From Stentor roeselii (taxonomy: Eukaryota; Ciliophora; Heterotrichea; Heterotrichida; Stentoridae): a DNA stretch of 28,332 nt. Shown in pieces: positions 8,913 to 16,919 of the stretch. How positions within the stretch are numbered: the first letter of the stretch is position 1; every line of letters begins with the position of its first letter. Where the stretch lies: positions 1-28,332 of the forward strand of contig RSEH01000389.1 of the NCBI GenBank assembly GCA_006503475.1, written 5' to 3'. A program made the position numbers and the translations under genes. Below the pieces are notes generated by a model. That model had not been told where the DNA came from. It searched no databases and saw only the letters and a program-made list of their open reading frames with translations.

Positions 8913-9072
8913 ATGGATGAACAGTCAGCGGTAAAATCCAGAATCGAAACTAAGACAAGACATTGAAGATCTAAAGACCAATAAGGGAAAAGTTATGAGT
9001 GACTCTTCTGTTCCGAAGTCTGTAAAAGACCGGTTCTTAGACATGATGAGATCTTTGAAAATGTCGATGGTT
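8913..9072 (+). pseudogene. Coiled-coil gene 5' relic at the end of the left arm
   Basis: Inverted copy of about the first 54 codons of the gene at 9695-10393. The ATG and its TTATAA context survive, but an early indel shifts the frame within the first 15 codons. Similarity ends abruptly after ATGTCGATGGT at 9072 and is replaced by unrelated AT-rich sequence. This is the inner breakpoint of the inverted duplication. Confidence 0.9.
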
Positions 9073-9166
9073 TAAAAAAAATCGATATTTATTTACAAAG
9101 ATATCGTATATTCACTGTTCAAGATACTTATAATGATTGACAATAAAAGCTTTCTGCAGATGCTGC

Positions 9167-9553
9167 ATGGCTCATGAAGTGTTTTACGCTGAAGACTTCG
9201 AAAGTGATGATGATTCTGTTCAAAATGTTTATCTTAACCCTGTCTCGCAAATTTCATTCTTTCCTTATCAGAATGAGGAAATCGCGAAGGACTATTCTCC
9301 AGCTTTTCATGATGAGAAGTCGGTTCAATGTGAAGAAAGTGCTCCTGCTTCTTTGATATCTCTCAGTCAGATGCCATCTATCAGTACTTCTTCTCTAGAC
9401 AAAGTAATCATTCCGAGTAAAAAGACCTTTGAACTAGTGCATACTCCTAAAGTTTCAATTAATTTCATCGGAAAACATTTTAAATGCAGAAGATGCGGCT
9501 TTGTTTTTAAAAATGATCAAGAATTAACTGACCATTTAACTAAATATCATTAA
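9167..9553 (+). CDS. Small C2H2 zinc-finger protein
   Basis: A 128-residue protein from the first in-frame ATG (9167). It has an acidic N-terminal part (EDFESDDDS), a Ser-rich middle and one classical C2H2 finger at the C-terminus (C-R-R-C, 12 residues, H-x4-H in FKCRRCGFVFKNDQELTDH). A single finger suggests RNA or protein binding, or a small DNA-binding factor; the target is unknown. The frame is open 10 codons upstream of this ATG to an in-frame TGA at 9134-9136, and those codons include CRCC, which looks like another metal site. The true N-terminus may therefore have been cut off when the inverted arm was joined about 90 bases upstream. It lies in the loop and has no copy in the left arm. 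It converges on the coiled-coil gene (141 bp gap). Stop is TAA. Confidence 0.72.
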   Translation: MAHEVFYAEDFESDDDSVQNVYLNPVSQISFFPYQNEEIAKDYSPAFHDEKSVQCEESAPASLISLSQMPSISTSSLDKVIIPSKKTFELVHTPKVSINFIGKHFKCRRCGFVFKNDQELTDHLTKYH

Positions 9554-9694
9554 TAGACCATACTTTAATATATTCCTAATTCAAATAATCACATCAAATA
9601 TAATCATTTTTAAATTTTCTTCGAATATTTAAATAATCTCTTGATTTTCTATTGATTTAATCAAAAACAACCAACTTGACTATGAATTAATTTA

Positions 9695-10393
9695 TTAGAA
9701 ATTGTTACGAAGAAGTGCCTCCGCATGAGAACTCGGCTGCAACAACACCCGTCGTTTAGGAATATCTTTTATTTCCTTCTGACTTCCATTCTCCCCTTCA
9801 AGTCTTTCAAGTCTTCCTTTCAAAAGTGTGATCAACTCAAAAACTTCAGAATTTTCACTTTGAATCCTTGCCAAATTCCTTCTAAGTTCTTGATTCTCCA
9901 CTTCCAAGACCTCCATTCTCTGTTCATACTCAGAGTGTCGATGTTCTTCAAGATGTTCTTGAGCCTTTTGTATGATTCCGCAGATATCGTCAAGTTCTTT
10001 GTTAAGAACAGCAGGAACTTCTTCTGAAAACGAGACCTGACTGAAGACTTTCGAAGAAGACCTGGAAGTTTTTTTTATATTTAAAGGCGGTTTGGGTTCA
10101 ATAGTTTGCATGAGTTGAAAAAGTGATTTTTTCACTTCTTCATATTCAAACCTCAACTTTTCAATACGTACTTTAAGAGCTTTACTTGGAAGTGACTCTG
10201 ACCGGAGCTGGGAACATTTTGACATGACTTGGACCATCGACATTTTCAAAGATCTCATCACGTCTAAGAACCGGTCTTTTACAGACTTCGGAATAGAAGA
10301 GTCACTCATGACTTTTTCCTTATTGGTCTTAAGATCTTCAATGTCTTGTCTTAATTTCGATTCCCAGGATTTTACCGCTGACAGTTCATCCAT
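9695..10393 (-). CDS. Coiled-coil protein of unknown function
   Basis: A 232-residue protein, highly charged and helical. Residues 1-100 are Lys/Glu-rich helices. A short Ser/Pro-containing linker follows (about 95-125, with SRSSSKVF). Residues about 130-215 have a strong heptad-like pattern (ENQELRRNLARIQSENSEV) typical of a parallel coiled coil. There are no membrane segments and no catalytic motif. The ATG at 10393 follows TTATAAACA. It is divergent from SRPRA across a 131 bp spacer, so the two may share a promoter region; a functional link is not shown. Its first 54 codons also exist as a relic at 8913-9072. Stop is TAA. I do not recognise the family. Confidence 0.82.
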   Translation of the reverse strand: MDELSAVKSWESKLRQDIEDLKTNKEKVMSDSSIPKSVKDRFLDVMRSLKMSMVQVMSKCSQLRSESLPSKALKVRIEKLRFEYEEVKKSLFQLMQTIEPKPPLNIKKTSRSSSKVFSQVSFSEEVPAVLNKELDDICGIIQKAQEHLEEHRHSEYEQRMEVLEVENQELRRNLARIQSENSEVFELITLLKGRLERLEGENGSQKEIKDIPKRRVLLQPSSHAEALLRNNF

Positions 10394-10524
10394 TGTTTAT
10401 AACTTAGAAATTTTTAACTATCCAAAAAAAGGAACTTAATCAAATAGAGAAAAATTCTAATAAAGATTTTAAGAAACTGTCCTATTCTGATGATTTTGAC
10501 TTATTTCAACGTGGACTCATAAAA
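10394..10524. promoter_or_regulatory. Divergent promoter region, coiled-coil gene / SRPRA
   Basis: A 131 bp AT-rich spacer between two head-to-head genes. The minus-strand start is preceded by TTATAAACA and the plus-strand start by CATAAAA. With so little space, both promoters must lie here or overlap the coding regions. Confidence 0.6.
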
Positions 10525-12111
10525 ATGTTTGAGCTACTTTGCATATTTACCAGCGGAGGACTGGTCCTTTGGAACCAAGGCGACCTGTGGGCGCCTTTAA
10601 ACGTGTTGATCGCTCAAGTGCTTCAGCAAGAGCGAACTCACTTAAGCTCCTTCACCCACAATGGCTTTACGATGAAATGGGAATTGCTTCCTAAGTTTGA
10701 GATTATTCTAGCAGCTGTGTATCAAGAACTTTACCCGATTTTCTATGTCGAAAAGCTACTTCAGGCGATGAAGGAGAAGTTCGAAGAGCTGGCTTCGACA
10801 AAAGGGTCGAATTTACGAGAAATTCAATTTGAACCTTATTTTCAGGACATTTTTAACAACTGGAAAGTTGAAAGTCAAAAACATAAAAGACAGGTGGAAA
10901 ATGTTGAAGGATTCAATTTGTTCATGCCTGGATCACCGACGAAAACGAATGACTCGAGTGAACCGGCTAGTAAAAAAAACGTCACGAAAAAAAGCCCTGA
11001 AAAGAAAAAAAGCATCAAAAGACCTGCCATGTCTTTTGGAATTGATGAAAAAATCACCAAGTCGAAAATTGATAAACTTGATTTTTCGAAGGAAAAAAAT
11101 CAGACAAATGTGAAAAAAGAGTCTTACTTGCAAGGATCTGCTGATACTTCTTCGAGTGATGATGAAGAACCTGCTACTGGGTTTTTTGCGAGACTGACGA
11201 ATAAGGTTAAACTTAACTTCACAGGGGGTAAGGAAATACTTCAGAGTGATCTGGACCCGCTGATTCAGTCATTTAAAGAGACTTTGATTAGCAAAAATGT
11301 GGCAGAACATATTTCAGAACAGTTCTGCACCTCGGTGTGCTCAAGTCTATTGCATACAAAAACTGCATCGTTTACGTCGCTAGCATCAACTGTGAAGACA
11401 GCTTTATCAAGTTCAATAGAAAAACTCCTAACCCCCGAAAACTACAAAGATATCCTAAGAGACGCTCTTGCCTCAAAATCGCGTCAACAGCCATACGTGA
11501 TAGTTTTTTGCGGAATAAACGGTGTAGGAAAGTCCACAAGTCTCGCAAAGGTTGGTTACTACCTAAAGACCAAAGGAAACCTAAGCCTGTTGATCGCAGC
11601 ATGCGACACTTTCAGGTCCGGAGCGATAGAACAGTTGAGAGTCCACTCAAACACTTTAGAAGTTCCTCTATTCGAGCAAGGTTACGGAAAAGAGCCAGGA
11701 CTAGTCGCGAGAGAAGCTGTGAAATACGCAGCAACAAGAAACTTCGACGTTGTCCTTGTTGACACAGCAGGCCGGATGCAGCACAATGAAGCTTTAATGG
11801 TTCCTTTGGCGTATTTAGTCGACGTCAACAATCCTGACGCTGTCCTCTTCGTCGGAGAAGCTCTCGTCGGAAATGATGGGGTCGACCAGCTTGTCACTTT
11901 CAACAAGGCACTTAGGGAAAAGACTCAAAATGGCAGAGGGGTCGATGGCGTTATTCTTACCAAATTCGATTCTGTTGATAATAAAGTCGGAGCTGCTCTT
12001 TCCATGGTCTATTCAACTGGAAAACCTATTATTTTCATTGGGGTAGGCGAAAAATATCCACATTTGAAGAAGTTGAATGCTCGTACTGTCGTTAGAAGCT
12101 TGCTCAACTAA
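10525..12111 (+). CDS. SRPRA: Signal recognition particle receptor subunit alpha
   Basis: SRP receptor alpha is the GTPase that docks the ribosome-SRP complex at the ER membrane. At 528 residues this protein is shorter than the human one (about 640), mainly in the linker. Residues 1-130 match the SRX domain that binds the beta subunit (MFELLCIFTSGGLVLW start). Residues about 135-220 are a Lys/Ser-rich charged linker. The NG domain follows: N helices about 235-315, then GTPase motifs G1 GINGVGKST (330-338), G2 region DTFRSGA, G3 DTAGRM (413-418), G4 TKFD (479-482) and a closing GVGE loop. All key residues are present. The ATG at 10525 gives the typical SRX start. A relic of its N-terminal half lies at 7917-8774. 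TAA stop, 17 bp from the stop of the convergent small ORF. Confidence 0.96.
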   Translation: MFELLCIFTSGGLVLWNQGDLWAPLNVLIAQVLQQERTHLSSFTHNGFTMKWELLPKFEIILAAVYQELYPIFYVEKLLQAMKEKFEELASTKGSNLREIQFEPYFQDIFNNWKVESQKHKRQVENVEGFNLFMPGSPTKTNDSSEPASKKNVTKKSPEKKKSIKRPAMSFGIDEKITKSKIDKLDFSKEKNQTNVKKESYLQGSADTSSSDDEEPATGFFARLTNKVKLNFTGGKEILQSDLDPLIQSFKETLISKNVAEHISEQFCTSVCSSLLHTKTASFTSLASTVKTALSSSIEKLLTPENYKDILRDALASKSRQQPYVIVFCGINGVGKSTSLAKVGYYLKTKGNLSLLIAACDTFRSGAIEQLRVHSNTLEVPLFEQGYGKEPGLVAREAVKYAATRNFDVVLVDTAGRMQHNEALMVPLAYLVDVNNPDAVLFVGEALVGNDGVDQLVTFNKALREKTQNGRGVDGVILTKFDSVDNKVGAALSMVYSTGKPIIFIGVGEKYPHLKKLNARTVVRSLLN

Positions 12112-12128
12112 GTAGTTATTAGAATAGT

Positions 12129-12467
12129 TTAATTCGAATATCGGTATTTTTCTATCAACGTCAAAAGCTCTTTGGATGAGATTTTGTTTGGCCTTTGATG
12201 GTTTTTTAAACTTGGAAGAACTTTTGTTGAACGAGTTGGACTTAAGAAGGTGGGACTGCTGAGATATACGGAGGGACCTAAGATTTTTTGGGTGGATGAA
12301 GACTTTTTGGATAACTTTGATTGGATTTCTGAAGATCTTTTCGTTTTGAAAGCGAAGTAACCGGCTAGGTGCAGGTCGTTTTGGCTGTTGTAGTAGTTTA
12401 GTCGGCTTTTATGTTGGTTGCAGCAGTCAAGGATGAAATTTTTCTTTTCTGGTGAGTTTTCATCCAT
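12129..12467 (-). CDS. Small hypothetical protein
   Basis: A 112-residue ORF with ATG and TAA, tightly placed between the SRPRA stop (17 bp away) and the 443-residue gene, which it follows on the same strand. The product is basic and Ser/Lys-rich (KLSKKSSSTQK; SSPTFLSPTRS), predicted disordered, with a short helical end (SKELLTLIEKY). Its composition resembles real genes here rather than a shadow ORF, and no competing frame exists. The block containing it is missing from the left arm, so no copy is available for comparison. No family recognised. Confidence 0.55.
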   Translation of the reverse strand: MDENSPEKKNFILDCCNQHKSRLNYYNSQNDLHLAGYFAFKTKRSSEIQSKLSKKSSSTQKILGPSVYLSSPTFLSPTRSTKVLPSLKNHQRPNKISSKELLTLIEKYRYSN

Positions 12468-12593
12468 CTTCTAATCAGAATTACAGAGGACTGAAAAAGA
12501 TAGGAAGGATTTTCATTAACCCTTAGTTGCAAGAGGCTAAATATTAAGATTATGGATTTTTTGGTTAAATTTCAGCCATTTATACCCAAATGC

Positions 12594-13925
12594 TTATTTA
12601 ATTGTTTGAATCAGCTGATAAGGGGAAATGATTCTTGGAAGCGACTTCACCTTTTTAACCTTCTTGCTTTTTTTCGTCTTATTCCTTTTTTTCCTTTTTT
12701 TTCCCCCTTCAAGATTCGGCAACGAATCCCTGGCGATTTGCAACTTCGCAATTCTTTTATTTCTACTTTCCATGATCCTCTCTTCTTCAATCTTCAAAAA
12801 GCTGCTAAGAGTATTACTCGGTTTGAGTCCCGAGAAAATATAATTAGTAGAATTCAGATTTCTCGAAGACTTCGCATTCTTGATTTCCGGCAATTTTAAA
12901 GTACTCGCAAGAGAAAAGCTTAAACTCGACTTGGTCAATTCAGGGAGGACCGGCTGAGGCGATTTCGAAGTTTGAAGTCCTTTGCGGTTACTTTCACTTC
13001 CTTCAGTGAGTGTCAACGGAACAGGTGTGACTTGTTCAGAGTTAATCAAGTGACTCATCCTTCCAATCATTCTTTTTTTGTTAGGTTTCAGTTCTGGGTC
13101 AAGAAATGTGGAAATAAAACTCATGAAAATACTTGTATAAGCCGCTTTTTTAACAGGCGCAGGACTGATCGTTTCCGGGTCAGGTTCTTTCACGACTGTC
13201 GGAATCCTCGGGTAGTTGATTCCTTTGTAGTCATTTTTTACGAGTGTTAAATTTTCCAGTCCGTCAGCGTTCATCCCTTTGTTCAAGGCGATGATCTTGG
13301 GGTGGACTAGTTTGATAAGCGAGATGTAAAGAATGACTGGGCAGAAGTTCTGGTCAACGATAAAGTCGTACTTCAAACGAATCACGTTCTTTTCAACCAG
13401 GTCCTCAATTGACGAGACCAGGTACTTGCTGAGGTTCAAAGTCATGTAAAGGAACTTGTTGTCCTTCAACGATACATCACTTGTTGTCTCTCGTCGGAAA
13501 AGAGTACTTTCCAGGCCTTCCCCGTCATAGTAAAGCTCCAGGGTGTAAAAGACTGTCGCGTCGTGTTGGAACTCTTGGAATAAAATCAGTTCTTTTAAAT
13601 TGTGAAGCTTCTGCTCTTTACGGATTGATTCACGTACTTCGTTTAAATAAGCGACTTTCTTGTGTGATGCGAATTTCATGTAAGCCACTGGCTTTATTGT
13701 CTCTGAGTTCTCTAAACCGTTTAAACGCTTGTTTAGGTAACGGTCGAGGGTCTCTCGAACTGATATCGGCTTGTTTGTCAGTGAACATACTGTTCCTTCG
13801 CTGTTGGTATAGAAAATTGAATCTGCTTGGTCTGATTTTATGAAAGATATTTCTAGGATTTTCAGCTTCGCCTTTAGTTTTGAAAGTTCTGACAAAAACC
13901 ACTGGTACTTTTTAACTTCAAACAT
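12594..13925 (-). CDS. Unknown protein with very basic C-terminus
   Basis: A 443-residue protein not recognised with confidence. Residues 1-220 look like a mixed alpha/beta globular domain, including FYTLELYYDG and RLKYDFIVDQNFCPVI. The latter pattern, a charged strand followed by 'D-x-N-x-x-P', resembles sequences seen in other ciliate proteins, but I cannot name the domain. Residues about 230-400 are Ser/Pro-rich and probably disordered. Residues about 405-430 are a dense Lys/Arg cluster (GKKRKKRNKTKKSKKVKK) that could act as a nuclear or nucleolar signal or bind RNA. The ATG at 13925 follows ATTAAAA. It is divergent from the RING gene across 107 bp. A relic of its 5' 195 codons is at 7330-7889. 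Stop is TAA. Confidence 0.85.
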   Translation of the reverse strand: MFEVKKYQWFLSELSKLKAKLKILEISFIKSDQADSIFYTNSEGTVCSLTNKPISVRETLDRYLNKRLNGLENSETIKPVAYMKFASHKKVAYLNEVRESIRKEQKLHNLKELILFQEFQHDATVFYTLELYYDGEGLESTLFRRETTSDVSLKDNKFLYMTLNLSKYLVSSIEDLVEKNVIRLKYDFIVDQNFCPVILYISLIKLVHPKIIALNKGMNADGLENLTLVKNDYKGINYPRIPTVVKEPDPETISPAPVKKAAYTSIFMSFISTFLDPELKPNKKRMIGRMSHLINSEQVTPVPLTLTEGSESNRKGLQTSKSPQPVLPELTKSSLSFSLASTLKLPEIKNAKSSRNLNSTNYIFSGLKPSNTLSSFLKIEEERIMESRNKRIAKLQIARDSLPNLEGGKKRKKRNKTKKSKKVKKVKSLPRIISPYQLIQTIK

Positions 13926-14032
13926 TTTTAATCTATGGAGGGACTTGATGTTTCTGAGGATTTGGGAACTGGAAAATAGGGAGGAAATTTATTAGATTTA
14001 TGGGTTCTATATTTTAGATGATTTGATTATAA
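13926..14032. promoter_or_regulatory. Divergent promoter region, 443-residue gene / RING gene
   Basis: A 107 bp spacer between two head-to-head genes. The plus-strand side ends in TTATAA directly joined to the RING gene ATG (14027-14035); the minus-strand side ends in ATTAAAA before ATG. It is conserved in the left arm at 7224-7329. Confidence 0.6.
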
Positions 14033-14035
14033 ATG
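14027..14035 (+). promoter_or_regulatory. Start-proximal TTATAAATG motif (RING gene)
   Basis: TTATAA runs directly into the ATG. The same arrangement is found at PEPCK (16911-16919), at the HExxH gene (24892-24900, minus) and in the left-arm copies. It may be a transcription-start or TATA-like element. Confidence 0.5.
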
Positions 14036-16396
14036 TCAGAAGTCAAGTGTTGTGAATGCGATGCAAATAAATCGTTTAATTTAGTTCTAAGGCAAGAGTA
14101 TCAGAAAAATATTTGCTATGAATGTATTGAAAATTTTGAAGAAGATACTGCTATAAAAAAATTGAAAATATATTCTTATACTTCGGATTATAAAGGATGT
14201 TATCATAATAATCGGTCTTCAAGTATGAGAGGTATGACATTTCGCTCACCATTTTGTAAAAATCACCGTACTTGTGAAGATTGTTTCGATTATGGATTCA
14301 ATTTAAATTTTTCATTGAAGAAGGAAATATTTACTTGTGAAGATTGTATTAAAATTTTACTTTTTCAGTGTCGAGGTTGCAAAGTGCCAATCTCTAGAAC
14401 TGATAAGATTTTTTTGATAACCTGCAAAGTTCATTTTTATTGTAAATCATGTATAAACGCATCTATACATTTGCAGGGGACTTGCAACTTTTGTAAAAAA
14501 ATTGAGGATATGGAAAAGAGATATAAAAATCGAGGAATGAAAACATATTTCGAAATGGATCACATAGAACACAAACCATTAGATCTAAGAGTCATTTTAC
14601 ATGAAAATTGTGAGAAACTTTATCTAGATATTTACAATAATGATCCCAAAGGATGCTCATCTTGCTCCGAACTATTTCAAATTATAAGAGATAAGCTTAA
14701 TATAAATGATAAACAAAATCATAGACTGATAAAATATCAACAGATTATAAATAATAAAAAAGGATATAGCCCGGCAAACTCAGAAAATATAAATTTTGGC
14801 AATGAAATGATGAATGATAGTAATAATTTAGCCTATCAAAATTATAACCACAGCAGTTCTAGTGTTTATAATCCTCTTCAAAATACCTACACTCAAAGTT
14901 ATATTCCAAATTCCTACAATCAAGGGTATCAAGAATCTAACATTTCTGGATTTCCCCAGACTTATCCAGACTTTAACCAGACTCCACCACAAAATATGTA
15001 TGAGCAAAATTACGGTAATCAATATGGAATGAGCCCGAGCAGTGTCAATCAAATAATTATGCCTGGTCAATATTTTAACAACTCATCAGGGATGAACCCG
15101 AGTAGTGTAAATCAAGAAATACCTCAAAACTATCCTCAATTTAGCCAATCAAATCCAGCCATTAGATATCCAAAACAACCTGAAAATCCAGGCTGGCCTT
15201 CTACTTTCTTACAAACAAATCAATACAATCCCCAGCTCTACCATCAGAGCAATCCAGGCTTTCAACAAATTTCATCATATCAAGGCTATGTTACCCAAAA
15301 TGCAAATTATAATAAAAACTATTCAGAACCACAATCAAGCTACAGCAATATGAATACAGGTATACCTCCATTAACAAATCAATTTCCATACAATCATGGA
15401 GTTCCAGCAGTTAATTCTATGCCATCCCAAGTCGCTCCTGCCCTGAATCAAAATTTCCAACATTCTCCAATACCTCAAGTAATTTTCATTCAGGCTAGCC
15501 CAGCCAATAGAAACTTGAATCCAATAAATCCTATTCCCCTAAATCAAATGAATATTCCATATCAAGGTGTTCCTTCTCCATCACCTCAACCGAATCTAAG
15601 CCAGGTCTCGAATTTAGTTGGCAAGATTCCTTTACCTATTTCTCAACAAAAGCCTATTCCCATCTCACCAGCAATTCAACCTAAACCTAATTTAAGCGGG
15701 ATATCAGAACATCAAAAAAGCAATTCAAGTGAGGAATTTATTGGGAATAATCCAAGGCACTCTACTTATAATGCAATAAGAGTAACGAAAAATAAAGGAG
15801 TCAATCTAGTTAAAGATAAAAGTCAACCAAATCCAATATCTTCACTTTATCAAACCGCTAATCACCCTAATCCTTCGAATTCTGGAAACTTAAAAGATCA
15901 ATCAGGGCGCACTATCTCTCAAGAGACCAAAACAAATGAAAATCAGAAACCATCAGAAAGTAAATGTAAAGTTTCCAATGTTGCAAATGATTTACACACA
16001 CTTAACAGAAGAAACCAATTAAAACAGTGCGAGTACCACAATGACTCGATAATCTTACTTAACTGCAGACATTCTATCTGCAAAAAAGGAGTCGAAGAAA
16101 TGATGATTGTTAAGCTCTGCAATATGTGTTCTTTGATACACCAAAAAAAATTGGAAGAACTTAATCGCTTACAATTCAGCATCGGCTGCATCAGTGACTG
16201 CTTCTGTAAGAATCTTTTTTCTTTTGATGAATTTTTCACCTCTGCTTATCAAGTTTTTGTGCAATATTCGATTCATCGGAACTTATGGTTTTGCATCGGT
16301 TTTTTGTTCGATGGAGGAAGGCTTGAGTTTAATCTGTGTAAATGCGGATGCGATTCAGTCACTCTTGGTGGTTTTGGGTGCTACAAGCAAGTTTAG
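14033..16396 (+). CDS. RING-finger protein with long prion-like Q/N/P/Y-rich region
   Basis: A 787-residue protein. A canonical C3HC4 RING spacing is visible: C113-x2-C116-x14-C131-x2-H134-x2-C137-x2-C140-x10-C151-x2-C154, suggesting an E3 ubiquitin ligase. More Cys pairs precede it (C6/C7/C9, C28/C31, C81/C84, C102/C105) and C208/C211 follow. Residues about 245-645 are Gln/Asn/Pro/Ser/Tyr-rich, with an internal duplication (YGMSPSSVNQ and SGMNPSSVNQ) and a prion-like composition that may drive condensate formation. A second Cys/His cluster (C666-x2-H669, C678-R-H680-x2-C683, C696-x2-C699) is RING-like but lacks one ligand pair, and a Cys-rich tail ends at 787. The ATG abuts TTATAA. Stop is TAG. 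A truncated relic lies at 6476-7223. Substrates are unknown. Confidence 0.85.
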   Translation: MSEVKCCECDANKSFNLVLRQEYQKNICYECIENFEEDTAIKKLKIYSYTSDYKGCYHNNRSSSMRGMTFRSPFCKNHRTCEDCFDYGFNLNFSLKKEIFTCEDCIKILLFQCRGCKVPISRTDKIFLITCKVHFYCKSCINASIHLQGTCNFCKKIEDMEKRYKNRGMKTYFEMDHIEHKPLDLRVILHENCEKLYLDIYNNDPKGCSSCSELFQIIRDKLNINDKQNHRLIKYQQIINNKKGYSPANSENINFGNEMMNDSNNLAYQNYNHSSSSVYNPLQNTYTQSYIPNSYNQGYQESNISGFPQTYPDFNQTPPQNMYEQNYGNQYGMSPSSVNQIIMPGQYFNNSSGMNPSSVNQEIPQNYPQFSQSNPAIRYPKQPENPGWPSTFLQTNQYNPQLYHQSNPGFQQISSYQGYVTQNANYNKNYSEPQSSYSNMNTGIPPLTNQFPYNHGVPAVNSMPSQVAPALNQNFQHSPIPQVIFIQASPANRNLNPINPIPLNQMNIPYQGVPSPSPQPNLSQVSNLVGKIPLPISQQKPIPISPAIQPKPNLSGISEHQKSNSSEEFIGNNPRHSTYNAIRVTKNKGVNLVKDKSQPNPISSLYQTANHPNPSNSGNLKDQSGRTISQETKTNENQKPSESKCKVSNVANDLHTLNRRNQLKQCEYHNDSIILLNCRHSICKKGVEEMMIVKLCNMCSLIHQKKLEELNRLQFSIGCISDCFCKNLFSFDEFFTSAYQVFVQYSIHRNLWFCIGFLFDGGRLEFNLCKCGCDSVTLGGFGCYKQV

Positions 16397-16916
16397 ATTT
16401 TTAGTCTTAATATGAATTATGTTGAATTTTAGAAATAGTTAGATTTTGCAGGATTGTTCATCCTGAGTTCGAAATATTTTTAGAAGGTAAAATATTTAAT
16501 AATCTTTCTAGCTTCATAAGGCCATTTTAGTATCCCCATAGAATTTACTGATTAATTGTCCATATTTATCATATACTAAAATAGCCTGTTCGATAGAGTC
16601 GAGAGACTAAAAGCAACTATGGTTATCAGAACCTTCATAATAATAATCACTCAATATTCCCACTTGGCTCTTCCTGGTAACAACTCATTGAAACCTAAAC
16701 AATTCAAAATTCAAGAGTCTATCAAATATTTCATTCAATATTTCCGATTCATCAAGATTCATCCTTTCAATCCAGCAGTCCTCGAAATAAACTTCTGCAT
16801 CTTTCATTCCCTCTCCACCCAAAACCAAATCCTATTCCTATGCACTTCTTATAACTAATAATCGATAGTGCTATGATGTTTTGACATATTTTTTCTAATA
16901 TCTTCAATGGTTATAA
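16397..16916. other. Intergenic spacer between RING gene and PEPCK
   Basis: A 520 bp AT-rich region with no convincing gene. A 79-codon plus-strand ORF at 16619 is not preserved as an open frame in the left-arm copy and has noncoding-like composition. The last bases, GGTTATAA, lead straight into the PEPCK ATG. The segment from about 16427 on is matched by 5992-6475. Confidence 0.6.
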
Positions 16917-16919
16917 ATG
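16911..16919 (+). promoter_or_regulatory. Start-proximal TTATAAATG motif (PEPCK)
   Basis: TTATAA joined to the ATG of PEPCK, as in several other genes of this window, and also retained in the inverted relic copy near 5991. Confidence 0.5.

Larger units (their letters stand above)
5577..9072. repeat. Left arm of a large inverted duplication (decayed)
   Basis: The reverse complement of this 3.5 kb stretch matches 10233-17362 in the same gene order: PEPCK start, PEPCK upstream spacer, RING gene, unknown 443-residue gene, SRPRA, coiled-coil gene start. Intergenic parts match too, so this is a copy of genomic DNA, not of transcripts. By eye roughly nine in ten bases agree in aligned parts. Three blocks present in the right arm are missing here: about 11396-13337, 14479-15440 and 15752-16426. 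Adding their sizes (about 3.58 kb) to this arm gives the length of the right arm, so they account for nearly all of the size difference. Confidence 0.93.

Noticed and set aside
5577-9072. Left arm as a retrocopy or transposon
   Set aside because: It contains intergenic spacers and genes on both strands in parental order, and has no terminal repeats, transposase or poly(A) tract.
16619-16858. 79-codon ORF upstream of PEPCK
   Set aside because: Composition is noncoding-like, and the left-arm copy of the same spacer carries indels without any sign of frame preservation.
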